A stretch of 28,971 bases of DNA, from positions 1 to 28,971 of the forward strand of contig URVA01000006.1 of assembly GCA_900551155.1 (NCBI GenBank), given 5' to 3'. The notes beneath the pieces were generated by a model. That model saw nothing but the letters and a program-made list of their open reading frames with translations, did no database searches and had not been told where the DNA came from. Origin of the DNA: an uncultured Eggerthella sp. GTDB taxonomy: Bacteria > Actinomycetota > Coriobacteriia > Coriobacteriales > Eggerthellaceae. Both the position numbers and the translations under genes were made by a program. This document shows, one piece after another, positions 18,938 to 27,401 of the stretch (positions within the stretch are counted from its first letter, which is position 1; every line of letters starts with the position of its first letter).

Positions 18938-20354
18938 GCGCTCAGAAGCATTTTATACCGACGGTGAAGATGCTGCTCAATTGGTTGCCGAATATGGTTT
19001 TACGCTTGATCCGTGGCAGTCACTTGTACTTAATGACTGGTTAGCACGTGATGAAAACGATGCTCCCGTTTATTTAACACTTGGTCTTGCTTGTCCACGT
19101 CAGAACGGCAAAAACGGCGGTATTGAAGCGTTTGAGCTTTATAAAATGGCGATTTGCGGTGAAAAGGTCTTACATACAGCGCACCAAGTAAAAACAGCTA
19201 ACAAAGCGTTTCAGCGCCTTGCAGCTATATTCACCGATCCAGCACATCCCGAATTAAATGAGCTGGTAATGAATGTTAGACGCACTAACGGCGAACAGGC
19301 TATTTACTTAAAAAATGGCGGTCTGATTGAGTATTCCGCACGTTCTCGCGGAGCTTCACGTGGCAATACGTACAGCGTTGTAATTATCGACGAAGCGCAG
19401 GAATACACGGACGAGCAAGCAGAAGCTCTAATGCCAACACTTGCAGCATCGCCAACAGGGTATAGACAGATCGTTTATACGGGAACACCACCTGGACCTA
19501 CATCACCTGGCACCGTATTTGAGCGTATTCGTAAAAGCGCAATAACAAATCCAAGTAAAACGATGTGTTGGCATGAATGGAGCATTGACGATTGCCCGAA
19601 AATTGGATCAACATTCGATAATTTGATCAATGCTGTTTATTCGACAAACCCCGCTATGGGAATTCGCTTAGACGAAGATTTCACACGTGAAGAATTTAAC
19701 ACCATGTCGCTCGATGGTTTTGCTCGCGAACGTTTAGGCTGGTGGAGCGACCAAAAAGCAGCATCAGCAATAAGCCAGCATGATTGGAACGAATGCGCTG
19801 TTCCACTTGATGAAGTTCCAAAAGAGGGCAAAAAGGCTTTTGGAGTTAAATTCAGCATCGACGGATCGCAAATTGCACTCGCAGCGTGCAGAATTCCAGA
19901 AGATAAGCCCGCTTATGTGGAGCTTGTCGGCATGGGAACTCTCGCGGATGGCATTACATGGCTATCTGATTTTCTTTGTAACGAAGACATGGAAGAAACA
20001 ACCGCTGCTATTGCGGTTGATGGGAAAAACGGCGCAGATGCGCTTTTAGACAAATTACGAGATATATACCCACGTCAAGCCCTAATGGTTCCAGGTTCAA
20101 AAGGTGTTATAGCGTCAGCTTCGATGTTTCAAGAAGCAATTCGAGAGCGCACACTCACTCACTGGGATTCACAAAACGGAGAACAAAAGGCGCTGGATGA
20201 TTCGGCAACATCATCAATTAAAAGACCAATTGGCGGTGACGGCGGTTGGGGATATGGCGGAGATAATGCGGCGGCTATTGAGGCTGCCGCTCTTGCTTTT
20301 TGGGCATGTAAGACAACTACACGAGACCCTGATGGGGGGTGCATTATTCTGTGA
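18888..20354 (+). CDS. terL: Terminase large subunit (ATPase and nuclease)
   Basis: This protein has 488 residues from TTG 18888, with GAGG about 10 bases upstream. The ATPase domain shows Walker A-like P-R-Q-N-G-K-N (70-76) and Walker B V-V-I-I-D-E-A-Q (164-171), plus the coupling motif region 'IVYTGTPPG'. The RNase H-like nuclease domain shows Asp325 ('KFSIDGSQIA') and Asp378 ('AVDGKNGAD') as metal-binding candidates. It packages DNA into the procapsid and cuts it. The length is usual. It overlaps both the small subunit and the portal gene. Confidence 0.95.
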   Translation: MQETVRRGAQEPRILVRRSEAFYTDGEDAAQLVAEYGFTLDPWQSLVLNDWLARDENDAPVYLTLGLACPRQNGKNGGIEAFELYKMAICGEKVLHTAHQVKTANKAFQRLAAIFTDPAHPELNELVMNVRRTNGEQAIYLKNGGLIEYSARSRGASRGNTYSVVIIDEAQEYTDEQAEALMPTLAASPTGYRQIVYTGTPPGPTSPGTVFERIRKSAITNPSKTMCWHEWSIDDCPKIGSTFDNLINAVYSTNPAMGIRLDEDFTREEFNTMSLDGFARERLGWWSDQKAASAISQHDWNECAVPLDEVPKEGKKAFGVKFSIDGSQIALAACRIPEDKPAYVELVGMGTLADGITWLSDFLCNEDMEETTAAIAVDGKNGADALLDKLRDIYPRQALMVPGSKGVIASASMFQEAIRERTLTHWDSQNGEQKALDDSATSSIKRPIGGDGGWGYGGDNAAAIEAAALAFWACKTTTRDPDGGCIIL

Positions 20355-21808
20355 GTATTGATTTACCACTTTATCAAGTTCGACCTGAACAGATGGATTT
20401 GTCAGCTAAGGAAACCGAATTATTTAATGAATTATTAGCTATTTGGCAGCAATACTTAGATGGAAACATCAGAAATGAAGCCTACTATAAAGGCAAATTA
20501 AGAGTAGTTTCAAAAGATCAGAACTCGCCCGAAGAATTACAAAAGCTAAAAGTAGTAATGGGTTGGGGCGGCAAATGCGTTGACGTATTGGCTGGTCGTT
20601 CGGTATTAAAGGAATTTACTAGCCAAGGAACAGGCGCAAACGATTTATTAAATGCTGTTGGTAATAACGATCTAATTACTTTATACGAACAGGCAGTCAC
20701 CAGTGAATTAACCGATTCATGTTCGTTTATGACAGTATCAAAGGGCGCACCAGGAGAGCCAGACGTAATTATTTCGGCTCATTCGGCGCTTGATGCTGTT
20801 GCTATCTATGATTACCGCAAAAAGCGAATCAAAGCTGGTTTAGTAGTCCTAGATATTGAGGAAGACGAAAACAAACAGCGCAAACCGACATGGGTAAACA
20901 TGTATACAGACGAAAAGACTTATTCCATGCGTTTATTGCAAGCTGGAATAGTTGGTTCTGAACATTGGGTTACTGAAATAGCAGATAATCCATTAGACCG
21001 CCCGTTGATGGAGCCGTTGGTTTATCGCCCTTCAATTATTCGTCCATTTGGTAAAAGTCGAATAAACAGGACGGTGCGTTCACTCATTGATCGCGCTCTA
21101 GCTGTTGGAGCACGAACAGAAACAAGCGCGGTTTTCTACACTTGGCCCCAGCGTTATTTGCTCAACGTTGACAAGAAGACAGTTCAAGAAATGGCAAGTT
21201 CAAAAATGGGCATGTACGTTGATCGCATGTTATTGGTCTCCACTAATAAAAATGGAGATTCGCCACAGTATGGTCAGTTGTCGCAAATGACAATGCAACC
21301 GCATATCGACCATTTGGAAATGCTTGCAAAGCAATTTGCATCTGAAGCGTGCGTTCCATTAGATGAAGTTGGAATTGTATTTGACAATCCATCAAGTGCT
21401 GACGCAATGTACGCAGCTCAACAGCGTTTGATTGTCGAAGCAGAGCATGTAAATAGAATCAACGGAGCAGCATTGAAGAATGTTGCCTTAATTGCCCTTG
21501 CTTGCATTCGAAATGCTCAACGGATTGAAGAATTATCGGATGATGATAAAACCATTATCCCGCGATTTGAGAACCCGTTACGCCCGTCTATGGCTGCTCG
21601 TGCTGACTACGCAATAAAGGTTGCTTCAGCGGTTCCAGAATACGCTCAAACACGTTATTTCTGGGAGGATTTGGGATATGAAAAAGCAGATATTGATGGA
21701 ATTATGCGCGAAGTTAGACAAGCGCAAACTTCAAACATTATCGCCCAAATGGCAGCGCAACAGGCGGCACGCACGCCCACACCAATTCCACAAGCAGGCG
21801 GTGAATAA
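20351..21808 (+). CDS. Portal protein (SPP1 gp6-like)
   Basis: This protein has 485 residues from GTG 20351, which overlaps the terminase stop and follows GGGGGGTG at 9 bases. A GTG at 20339 is possible. The sequence has the portal pattern 'NEAYYKGKLR', 'VDVLAGRSVLKEF', 'DALDAVAIYDYRKKRIKAG' type segments, and a long C-terminal helical half including 'VPLDEVGIVFDNPSSADAMYAAQQRLI'. The portal is the dodecameric DNA channel at one capsid vertex. The Gln/Ala-rich end is typical. Position after terL is standard. Confidence 0.92.
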   Translation: MSIDLPLYQVRPEQMDLSAKETELFNELLAIWQQYLDGNIRNEAYYKGKLRVVSKDQNSPEELQKLKVVMGWGGKCVDVLAGRSVLKEFTSQGTGANDLLNAVGNNDLITLYEQAVTSELTDSCSFMTVSKGAPGEPDVIISAHSALDAVAIYDYRKKRIKAGLVVLDIEEDENKQRKPTWVNMYTDEKTYSMRLLQAGIVGSEHWVTEIADNPLDRPLMEPLVYRPSIIRPFGKSRINRTVRSLIDRALAVGARTETSAVFYTWPQRYLLNVDKKTVQEMASSKMGMYVDRMLLVSTNKNGDSPQYGQLSQMTMQPHIDHLEMLAKQFASEACVPLDEVGIVFDNPSSADAMYAAQQRLIVEAEHVNRINGAALKNVALIALACIRNAQRIEELSDDDKTIIPRFENPLRPSMAARADYAIKVASAVPEYAQTRYFWEDLGYEKADIDGIMREVRQAQTSNIIAQMAAQQAARTPTPIPQAGGE

Positions 21809-22647
21809 TGAGGATTAGCGAAGCGGAGTTAAAAGCCTACACAAGAGAAATAACTAAGTCTCAAGAATCGGCTAGAGTTTATGTTGAAGCTTCATTGCGT
21901 GCGTTTCTCCAGATGAATCCTAATGCGACTAGAGATGATTTATATACTTTCGCGCTCCAGATCATGGAGCAAGCATTTCGAGCTTTTGGAGATATGGCAG
22001 CATCTACCGCTTCTGCTAAATACGATGAAACGGTAAACAAATTCGGTTATAACCTAAACGCAGCGCAAAACAATAATTCATGGGAACAAGCGAATCTTGT
22101 TTCTAATGTTGCTTATGTGTCCAATCAGTTAGCAAATGGAAACTTTAATACAGATCGTTTTATTTATGAGCTTTCTTATCGCGCCTACGATCATGCATTG
22201 CACGCAGCAAATAAAACAATATCTAGCAATGCTGATCGTGATGAAGATTTCCGCGCTGGTATGCGTTGGGCGCGTGTTCCAACAGGTCGTGAAACTTGCG
22301 GCTTTTGTTTAATGCTCGCATCACGTGGTTTTGCTTATAAGACACGCGAAAGTGCAGGCGGTATTTATGGTTCGTCAATAAATACATTCCATTCTCATTG
22401 TGATTGTCGCGTTGTTCCAGGGAACGTAACAACAACTGTTGCTGGATATAATCCTGATCATTTTTATGAGGTTTATGACAAGGCACGTGATTATGTGGAG
22501 GATGAAGCGCGCGAAGAGTGGAAGCATATGAGCAAAGAAGAACAAGATGCTTATAAATCTCCAGGTCGTGGAGCCTATGACAAGTTTTTGCGAAATAAAA
22601 TCATCGCTCAAATAAACCGAATGCCAAAATCTGAACTTTTTGGCTAG
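21808..22647 (+). CDS. Minor head protein (head morphogenesis, VG15/MuF-like)
   Basis: This protein has 279 residues. The ATG overlaps the portal stop. The first 150 residues are helical. Residues 150-205 hold 'GMRWARVPTGRETCGFCLMLASRGFAYKT' and 'FHSHCDCRVVPG', the Cys/His signature of phage minor capsid proteins of the VG15/MuF group. The tail has 'DHFYEVYDKARDYVEDEAREEWKHMSKEEQ'. Such proteins are built into the procapsid near the portal and may be injected. No toxin domain is fused here, but a papain-like toxin of the kind often fused to this family stands alone at 15508. Confidence 0.86.
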   Translation: MRISEAELKAYTREITKSQESARVYVEASLRAFLQMNPNATRDDLYTFALQIMEQAFRAFGDMAASTASAKYDETVNKFGYNLNAAQNNNSWEQANLVSNVAYVSNQLANGNFNTDRFIYELSYRAYDHALHAANKTISSNADRDEDFRAGMRWARVPTGRETCGFCLMLASRGFAYKTRESAGGIYGSSINTFHSHCDCRVVPGNVTTTVAGYNPDHFYEVYDKARDYVEDEAREEWKHMSKEEQDAYKSPGRGAYDKFLRNKIIAQINRMPKSELFG

Positions 22648-22675
22648 GTAAAACCTTATATCACTTAGGAATCAG

Positions 22676-22699
22676 GCACCCGTAAAGGGTGCTTTTTTC
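22676..22699 (+). terminator. Rho-independent terminator after the minor head gene
   Basis: GCACCC (22676-22681) and GGGTGC (22687-22692) form a six-pair stem with a five-base loop, followed by six T. It lies before the scaffold gene and may adjust the ratio of early head to capsid transcripts. Confidence 0.85.
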
Positions 22700-22712
22700 A
22701 TGCCTAAAAACC

Positions 22713-22747
22713 GAGCTGAATAGCTCAAAAGATGTGCTGAATAGCGC
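22713..22747 (+). repeat. Two direct copies of GCTGAATAGC before the scaffold gene
   Basis: The ten-base sequence occurs at 22715-22724 and 22736-22745, 21 bases apart (two DNA turns). Each copy can form a small hairpin (GAGC-TGAATA-GCTC for the first). They lie 17-47 bases upstream of the scaffold start and may be a protein site or mRNA elements. Confidence 0.45.
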
Positions 22748-22761
22748 AGGAAGGGGGCTTT

Positions 22762-23265
22762 ATGCCTACAGAAGAAAACAATCAAGAACCAGTTGAACAG
22801 GACGAAACAAACGAACAAAACGAGCCTACCGACTGGGAATCCAAGTATAGGGAAGCTATCAAGCACTCACGCACTTGGGAAAAGCAAGCAAAAGCAAACA
22901 AAGCTGCTGCCGACGAACTGGAAAAGATCAAGGCAGAAAAGCTGACCAAAGAAGAAAAGCTGCAAAAACAGCTTGAAGAAGCAACTGCAAAAGCAGAGGC
23001 ACTTCAGGCAGAAAAAAACCGTGCAGTGTGGGTAAAAGAAGCCTCCAAGCAAACAGGTGTACCAGAAGACATCTTGGCTTATATCACCACAGACACGCAG
23101 GAAGAACTAACGGAGATTGCAGAAAAACTTGCAGATAAATACAGCGAAAAAGAACCAGCTAAAAAACAGCCTGTTCCTGTTGTCCTTGGTGACGGCAAGC
23201 ACGCAAAACACCCTGATGATGAAGTACACGGTGACTTTATTCGAGAACTTTTTAATAAACGATAG
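22762..23265 (+). CDS. Capsid scaffolding protein
   Basis: This protein has 167 residues, with an AGGAAGGGGG ribosome site. An acidic Gln/Glu/Asn-rich start ('EENNQEPVEQDETNEQNEPTDW') is followed by a long charged coiled coil (about 28-90, rich in Lys/Glu/Ala) and a C-terminal helical capsid-binding segment. Scaffolds of this type guide procapsid assembly and are then removed. No protease is encoded next to it, so the scaffold may leave intact. Position directly before the major capsid gene is decisive. Confidence 0.9.
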   Translation: MPTEENNQEPVEQDETNEQNEPTDWESKYREAIKHSRTWEKQAKANKAAADELEKIKAEKLTKEEKLQKQLEEATAKAEALQAEKNRAVWVKEASKQTGVPEDILAYITTDTQEELTEIAEKLADKYSEKEPAKKQPVPVVLGDGKHAKHPDDEVHGDFIRELFNKR

Positions 23266-23277
23266 AAAGGAAGATAA

Positions 23278-24225
23278 ATGGGAAAATATGATAACGTTAT
23301 TACTGCTGATGATTTAGGAAATGGCGGTATTCTTCCAGTAGAATACGCAAACGAAATTATTCAGGCACCAACTGAAGGCTCTGTAATGCTTTCTCGTGGT
23401 CGTCGTATCACTATGAGCACTCGCACTCGCACGCAGCCTGTTTTGGATGCGCTTCCAATGATGTATTGGGTAAATGGTGATACTGGCATGAAGCAGACCA
23501 CCGAGCAGAAGTGGAAGGGATTGACTATTACCGCCGAAGAATGTGCGGCTATTGTTCCAATTCCAGAAGCAATTATCGCTGACTCCAACATTAATCTTTG
23601 GGACGAAATCCGTCCTCGTCTTGTTGAGGCACGCGACTATTTGATTGATTCTGCTTGCATTTTCGGAGTTGATAAACCAGCTACATTCCCTGATGCGATT
23701 GTTACCCAGGCTACTACTGCTGGCAACACCGTAAAGCAGGGTACTGGTGATGACTTGGGCGTAGACGTTGCAAACCTCGCAGAAAAGATTGCAAAGCAGG
23801 GCTTTAATGTAAATGGCTTTGCTGCACAGCCTGGCTTGAATTGGCAGCTTATGGCGCTTCGCGATGCTGAAGGTCGTCCAGTTTATACCGCTGATATGCA
23901 GACTCCAGGCGCTGGCAACATGTATGGTTATCCACTCAATGAAGTAAAGAACGGCTCTTGGGACGAATCCAAGGCGGTTATGATCATGGCTGATTGGTCT
24001 AACTTCCTTGTTGGTATTCGTCAGGACATTTCTTACAAGCTTCTTGACCAGGCTGTTATTTCTGACGATGACGGCAAAATCATTCTTAACCTTGCACAGC
24101 AGGACTGCGTAGCATTGCGCGTTACTTTCCGTATGGGCTTCCAGATTGCTAATCCAATCACCCGTCTCGGTTCTAAGGCTTCTAAGCGTTTCCCTGCTGG
24201 CATCATCACCCCTGCTACTGCTTAA
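23278..24225 (+). CDS. Major capsid protein (HK97 fold)
   Basis: This protein has 315 residues, with an AGAAAGGAAG ribosome site. Patterns expected of the HK97-fold family are visible: 'GGILPVEYANEIIQAPTEGSVMLSRGRRITM', 'TTEQKWKGLTITAEECAAIVPIPEAIIADSNINLWDEIRPRLVEA', 'ACIFGVDKP', and 'LPA..ITPATA' near the end. Codon choice here is more GC-rich and uniform than in the early genes, as expected for a highly expressed protein. It forms the icosahedral shell. No N-terminal delta domain or protease is evident, fitting use of a separate scaffold. Confidence 0.95.
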   Translation: MGKYDNVITADDLGNGGILPVEYANEIIQAPTEGSVMLSRGRRITMSTRTRTQPVLDALPMMYWVNGDTGMKQTTEQKWKGLTITAEECAAIVPIPEAIIADSNINLWDEIRPRLVEARDYLIDSACIFGVDKPATFPDAIVTQATTAGNTVKQGTGDDLGVDVANLAEKIAKQGFNVNGFAAQPGLNWQLMALRDAEGRPVYTADMQTPGAGNMYGYPLNEVKNGSWDESKAVMIMADWSNFLVGIRQDISYKLLDQAVISDDDGKIILNLAQQDCVALRVTFRMGFQIANPITRLGSKASKRFPAGIITPATA

Positions 24226-24238
24226 TTGGAGGTAGCTT

Positions 24239-24577
24239 ATGTTTAAGTATGCTCAAATTATTTCAGCAGAAGAAGCTAAAGCCGTACCAGCAGGTCACGC
24301 TGTTGTAAAGCTCGTGTTTGTGGATGATGAAGGCAACCCTACAGACATTGAGAGCGGTGGCTCTGCTTATGTATTGCCTGCTGCTACTACTTCAGCGTTG
24401 GGCGGCGTTAAAAAGGCATCTGGTGTTACCGCTGTCTCTTCTGCTGATGCGACTGCGGCGGCTGGTGAAGCACCTACCAAGGCTGAATTTGATGCCGTAG
24501 TTACCTTGTGCAATGAACTCAAGGCACAGCTTAACGATCTTATTTCTAAGAACAAAGCAGCTGGTCAAATGGCTTAA
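24239..24577 (+). CDS. Head fibre / capsid decoration-like protein
   Basis: This protein has 112 residues, with a TTGGAGG ribosome site. A beta-rich N-terminus ('AGHAVVKLVFVDDEGNPTDI') leads to 'LPAATTSALGGVKKASGVTAVSSADATAA', the short repeat found in head fibre proteins (Phage_fiber_2-like), and then to a C-terminal coiled coil ('FDAVVTLCNELKAQLNDLISKN') suited to trimer formation. Position right after the major capsid gene fits a decoration protein on the shell. Confidence 0.78.
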   Translation: MFKYAQIISAEEAKAVPAGHAVVKLVFVDDEGNPTDIESGGSAYVLPAATTSALGGVKKASGVTAVSSADATAAAGEAPTKAEFDAVVTLCNELKAQLNDLISKNKAAGQMA

Positions 24578-24588
24578 AGGAGTAGCCT

Positions 24589-24978
24589 ATGGCAGATATT
24601 GAACCGTTCGCAACACTAAGCGATTATGAATCTATTTATGGAGCCGTTACAGAAGGAGATAAATCCCGAGTAACGGCTTTATTATTGCGTGCTAGTGGGT
24701 ATCTGCTTTCTAAAAAACCTGGATATGTTAAAGGCGAAGATACGCTGTTCGATTTGAATGCATCAACGGTTACTTGTGCAATGGCGCATCGCGTTATGTG
24801 TGTTCCAGGCGGTATGGAGGGTGTAAGTCAGTTCCAGCAGACAGCGGGAAGCTATAGCGCGAGCGTTTCTATGCTTGATCAATATATGCGCCCGTTGCCA
24901 AGCGAATTGGAGCTTTTAGGACTTAATGACGGTTCCATAATTGCTTCTGTAAGGATGACTACCGATGCAGATATTTAA
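24589..24978 (+). CDS. Head-tail connector protein (Gp19/Gp15/Gp42-like)
   Basis: This protein has 129 residues, with AAAGGAG upstream of the ATG. The N-terminus 'FATLSDYESIYGAVTEGDKSRVTALLLRASGYLL' and later 'SVTC-like AMAHRVM' and 'GSYSASVSMLDQYMRPLPSELELLGL' are typical of the Gp19/Gp15/Gp42 connector family, which binds the portal from below. It overlaps the next gene by 14 bases. Confidence 0.83.
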   Translation: MADIEPFATLSDYESIYGAVTEGDKSRVTALLLRASGYLLSKKPGYVKGEDTLFDLNASTVTCAMAHRVMCVPGGMEGVSQFQQTAGSYSASVSMLDQYMRPLPSELELLGLNDGSIIASVRMTTDADI

Positions 24979-25303
24979 AGGAATGCAAGTAAAAGTCTTG
25001 CGACAGGCAAAAGGCGAACCAGATGAAATGGGCGAACCTACAATCACATGGAAACCTGAAACTGTTGATAACGTCCTTATGCATCCAAGCACAACAGACG
25101 ATCTGGAAGCATCACGTCCTGATGGTGTTCAAATTGACGTGACTTTTCATTTTCCAAAAACGTATACGGCATCTCTGCGGGGGTGTCGTATACAAGTTGG
25201 AGAGCATGAATATAGGGTAGTAGGCGATCCACAACCCTACATGGAACAAAATACTCCAGGCTCATGGAACAGAACCGTTGGAGCGGAGGCTGTTTATGGC
25301 TGA
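24965..25303 (+). CDS. Head closure protein (SPP1 gp16-like)
   Basis: This protein has 112 residues, mainly beta. The pattern 'MQVKVLRQAKGEPDEMGEPTITWKPETVDNVLMHP' and 'VDVTFHFPKTYTASLRGCRIQVGEHEYRVVGDPQPY' type segments fits head-tail joining or stopper proteins that close the head channel after packaging. Position second after the capsid cluster agrees. It overlaps the next gene. Confidence 0.78.
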   Translation: MQIFKGMQVKVLRQAKGEPDEMGEPTITWKPETVDNVLMHPSTTDDLEASRPDGVQIDVTFHFPKTYTASLRGCRIQVGEHEYRVVGDPQPYMEQNTPGSWNRTVGAEAVYG

Positions 25304-25583
25304 TGTAAAAATGGACTGGAATGATAGCGCATTTGCTGAAATTGCTAAATCAGCAGAAGTTCAAGCAGAACTCGAAAAATGCGCTCAAAGAGTTGCAAAA
25401 GTAGCAAATTATGACGCTCAAAAATACTCAAATGAACTTTATGAAAAACGGTTCAAAGTAACCCCATTTGCAGCAGGTTCCAAAATACTCAATAACACCG
25501 CTATTGGCTATGCATATCCAAATTCTGAAGTTGGTAGATGGATGCAAGCAGCGCATAAATGTCTAAGTAAACAAATCCATTAA
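25296..25583 (+). CDS. Minor capsid / HK97 gp10-like head-tail protein
   Basis: This protein has 95 residues from ATG 25296, with GGAGG 6-7 bases upstream. An extension to 25278 would run into the head-closure gene. A helical first half ('FAEIAKSAEVQAELEKCAQRVAKVANYDA') is followed by a short beta half with 'NNTAIGYAYPNSEVGRWMQ'. This is the size and place of the gp10-like tail-completion protein. Assignment rests partly on gene order. Confidence 0.75.
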   Translation: MADVKMDWNDSAFAEIAKSAEVQAELEKCAQRVAKVANYDAQKYSNELYEKRFKVTPFAAGSKILNNTAIGYAYPNSEVGRWMQAAHKCLSKQIH

Positions 25584-25615
25584 TCATCAAACAACTAAAT
25601 AGGAGGTGCCAGCGT

Positions 25616-25978
25616 ATGGCACTAAATGTGCAAGGAGATTTGCGCAAAAGGTTAGCTGATGCGTTAGCGCCTATAGAAGTGCGTGTGAATGTTCCAGAAG
25701 ACAGGCCAGAAACACTTGTCACGGTCACGCGCGAGGGTGGAGCACGCCTAAATGTTCTCCAAGATTCGCCTGGAATCGGAATTTACTGTTATGCGCCTAC
25801 GGAGCAAAAAGCATGGGAACTCGCGGATAGAGTAGCCGACTTCATGCAAGCACTTAATTTTGCAGACGGTTATGAACTCATCGTCCAGGAAACCATGTAT
25901 AGCGATCCAGACCCGTACACACGCACACCCCGCTGGTATCTCAGCTACACAATCACAACTCACAAACCAAATAATTAA
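25616..25978 (+). CDS. Tail terminator-like protein
   Basis: This protein has 120 residues, with a TAGGAGGTG ribosome site. The alpha-beta sequence 'LRKRLADALAPIEVRVNVPEDRPETLVTVTREGG' followed by 'QKAWELADRVADFMQAL' and 'DPYTRTPRWYLSYTITT' is the layout of tail-terminator proteins, which cap the tail tube and join it to the head. The order just before the tail tube gene supports this. Confidence 0.8.
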   Translation: MALNVQGDLRKRLADALAPIEVRVNVPEDRPETLVTVTREGGARLNVLQDSPGIGIYCYAPTEQKAWELADRVADFMQALNFADGYELIVQETMYSDPDPYTRTPRWYLSYTITTHKPNN

Positions 25979-25991
25979 ATAAGGAGGAAAT

Positions 25992-26582
25992 ATGACTCTT
26001 GCCGATATTGATTCTAATCTTGTAACCACTGGTCGCCCGACTGATGGCGGCTGTGTTTACGTAACTTTTGACATGGATGCAACCACGCCCACTGACGCTA
26101 CTACCAAGATGTCAACTTTGGCTGACTTTGAATCTGTTGGTGAGCTTTCCGAAAATGGCTTTACTGAAGGTAAAGCAACTACCGCAAACAAGTTCAAGGG
26201 TTGGCACGGCTCTGTTGTGTTATCTGAAGTATCAGACGAGGAACACACATTCAAGCTTGAATTTATTGAAGTTGCACGCCCTGTTGTTGCAAAAATGCGT
26301 TTTGGCGAAAATGCCGTAACTGCTGGTGCAGATGGTTCTATTGCATCTATTAAGCCAATTATTGGTACGAACATCACGGTAAAGATGGTTATTGATGAAC
26401 TTGAATCTAACGGATACTTGCGTCGTACGGTCATTAAGAAAGCAACCATCGATACTTTTGATGACGTTGCACACCAGAAAGGTTCCTTGATGGTATATGG
26501 TTGCACTTGCACCGCAATTGATCCAGGTGATGGTATGCCGTTTGAGGTTTATCGTGCAAAGCCAGCCGACCCAGAAGAATAA
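25992..26582 (+). CDS. Major tail (tube) protein
   Basis: This protein has 196 residues, with an AAGGAGGA ribosome site. A beta-rich sequence contains 'MSTLADFESVGELSENGFTEG' and 'WHGSVVLSEVSDEEHTFKLEFIEVARPVVAKMRFG', then 'KKATIDTFDDVAHQKGSLMVYGCTCTAIDP'. This is the pattern of siphovirus tail tube proteins, which stack as hexameric rings. A strong terminator follows, as often seen after this highly expressed gene. Codon use is similar to the capsid gene. Confidence 0.9.
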   Translation: MTLADIDSNLVTTGRPTDGGCVYVTFDMDATTPTDATTKMSTLADFESVGELSENGFTEGKATTANKFKGWHGSVVLSEVSDEEHTFKLEFIEVARPVVAKMRFGENAVTAGADGSIASIKPIIGTNITVKMVIDELESNGYLRRTVIKKATIDTFDDVAHQKGSLMVYGCTCTAIDPGDGMPFEVYRAKPADPEE

Positions 26583-26610
26583 CTTGGAGCATAGATTACT
26601 TTTAATCGCT

Positions 26611-26643
26611 AGCCCCTGTTAATTCAGGGGCTTTTCTTTTTTT
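26611..26643 (+). terminator. Rho-independent terminator after the tail tube gene
   Basis: AGCCCCTG (26611-26618) pairs perfectly with CAGGGGCT (26625-26632) around TTAATT, followed by a T-rich run to 26643. It separates abundant head/tube transcripts from tail assembly genes. Confidence 0.93.
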
Positions 26644-26652
26644 AGGAGAAAG

Positions 26653-27042
26653 ATGAATAAAGAATTTATGGCACGCATGAGTGCATCAGAGCTTGATGAT
26701 TATGCAAAGGCTCTCGGTATTCCAAAACTTGGATACAAAACCGCAGAAGATAAGATTGCAGCACTTGAAAAGCGCCGTGAAAAGAAAGCAGTTATCCGTG
26801 TTGCAGGCATGGAGCTTGAGATTCCTATTAAGGTTTTCCACAGCAAGGAAGTAACCGAGCTTCTTTCAAAGCCTAATTCTACTGATGCTGATTGCGAAAA
26901 GGCTTTGTCTTTGCTTGTTGGTGATGAACAAATGGCGCAGATTGAAAAGGCATGTACTGATGATGATGGTACTTACGATGTAAACGCTCTTGCCTACATC
27001 TTTACCAAAATTATCACCTCTCCAAAACTAAAAAACTTCTAA
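26653..27042 (+). CDS. Tail assembly chaperone, zero-frame product (gpG-like)
   Basis: This protein has 129 residues, with a TAGGAGA ribosome site. The protein is helical and charged, with 'ELDDYAKALGIPKLGYKTAEDKIAALEKRREKKAVIRVAG', ending in 'SPKLKNF'. It lies between tail tube and tape measure, where siphophages encode chaperones that bind the tape measure. Its last codons contain the slippery heptamer A-AAA-AAC (27030-27036). Slipping back one base there would fuse it to the following frame, as in lambda gpG-gpGT. Confidence 0.88.
   Translation: MNKEFMARMSASELDDYAKALGIPKLGYKTAEDKIAALEKRREKKAVIRVAGMELEIPIKVFHSKEVTELLSKPNSTDADCEKALSLLVGDEQMAQIEKACTDDDGTYDVNALAYIFTKIITSPKLKNF
27030..27036 (+). 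other. Programmed -1 ribosomal frameshift site
   Basis: A-AAA-AAC is read in the zero frame as CTA-AAA-AAC, a perfect X-XXY-YYZ slippery heptamer, four bases before the zero-frame stop. The -1 frame continues openly to 27401. Downstream, ACGC/GCGT and CGCC/GGCG can pair (27042-27091 region) as a possible stimulatory hairpin. Confidence 0.87.
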
Positions 27043-27401
27043 CGCTTGCGCGCCTTGAAGATGGGCGTATTGCGCTGTTGCGTCATGACTTTAGAGCAAT
27101 ATATGGCTGTTCATATGACGAAGTTCCAGTTGAGGAAGCTATAGACCTTATAAATACGCTTCCAGACGGCTCTTTGTATGTTTCGTCTAAATATCCTGCC
27201 CGATCTTGGACAAAAGAACAGCATTCAATGGCTGATTTGCGCGATCAAATATACGCAATTTCTTATGCATTGCGCGGTATTCCAGCCAGCAAAACTCCAC
27301 ACGTTATGCGACCAGCCGAGCAAATCGCAAACGCACACGCACGCCTTAAATCTTCCGAGACACGCAAGCGAATTGAAGAAATGAATTGGGAGGAGGTGTA
27401 A
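27036..27401 (+). CDS. Tail assembly chaperone, -1 frame extension (gpT-like)
   Basis: The -1 frame after the slippery site reads 'LLTLARLEDGRIALLRHDFRAIYG' and continues for 121 codons. No ATG or ribosome site precedes it; the first possible start, TTG 27078, has none. Hence it is made as a fusion with the zero-frame chaperone. The sequence includes 'EEAIDLINTLPDGSLYVSSKYPARSWTKEQHSMADLRDQIYAI'. Its stop directly adjoins the tape-measure ATG. Confidence 0.82.
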   Translation, partial: LLTLARLEDGRIALLRHDFRAIYGCSYDEVPVEEAIDLINTLPDGSLYVSSKYPARSWTKEQHSMADLRDQIYAISYALRGIPASKTPHVMRPAEQIANAHARLKSSETRKRIEEMNWEEV

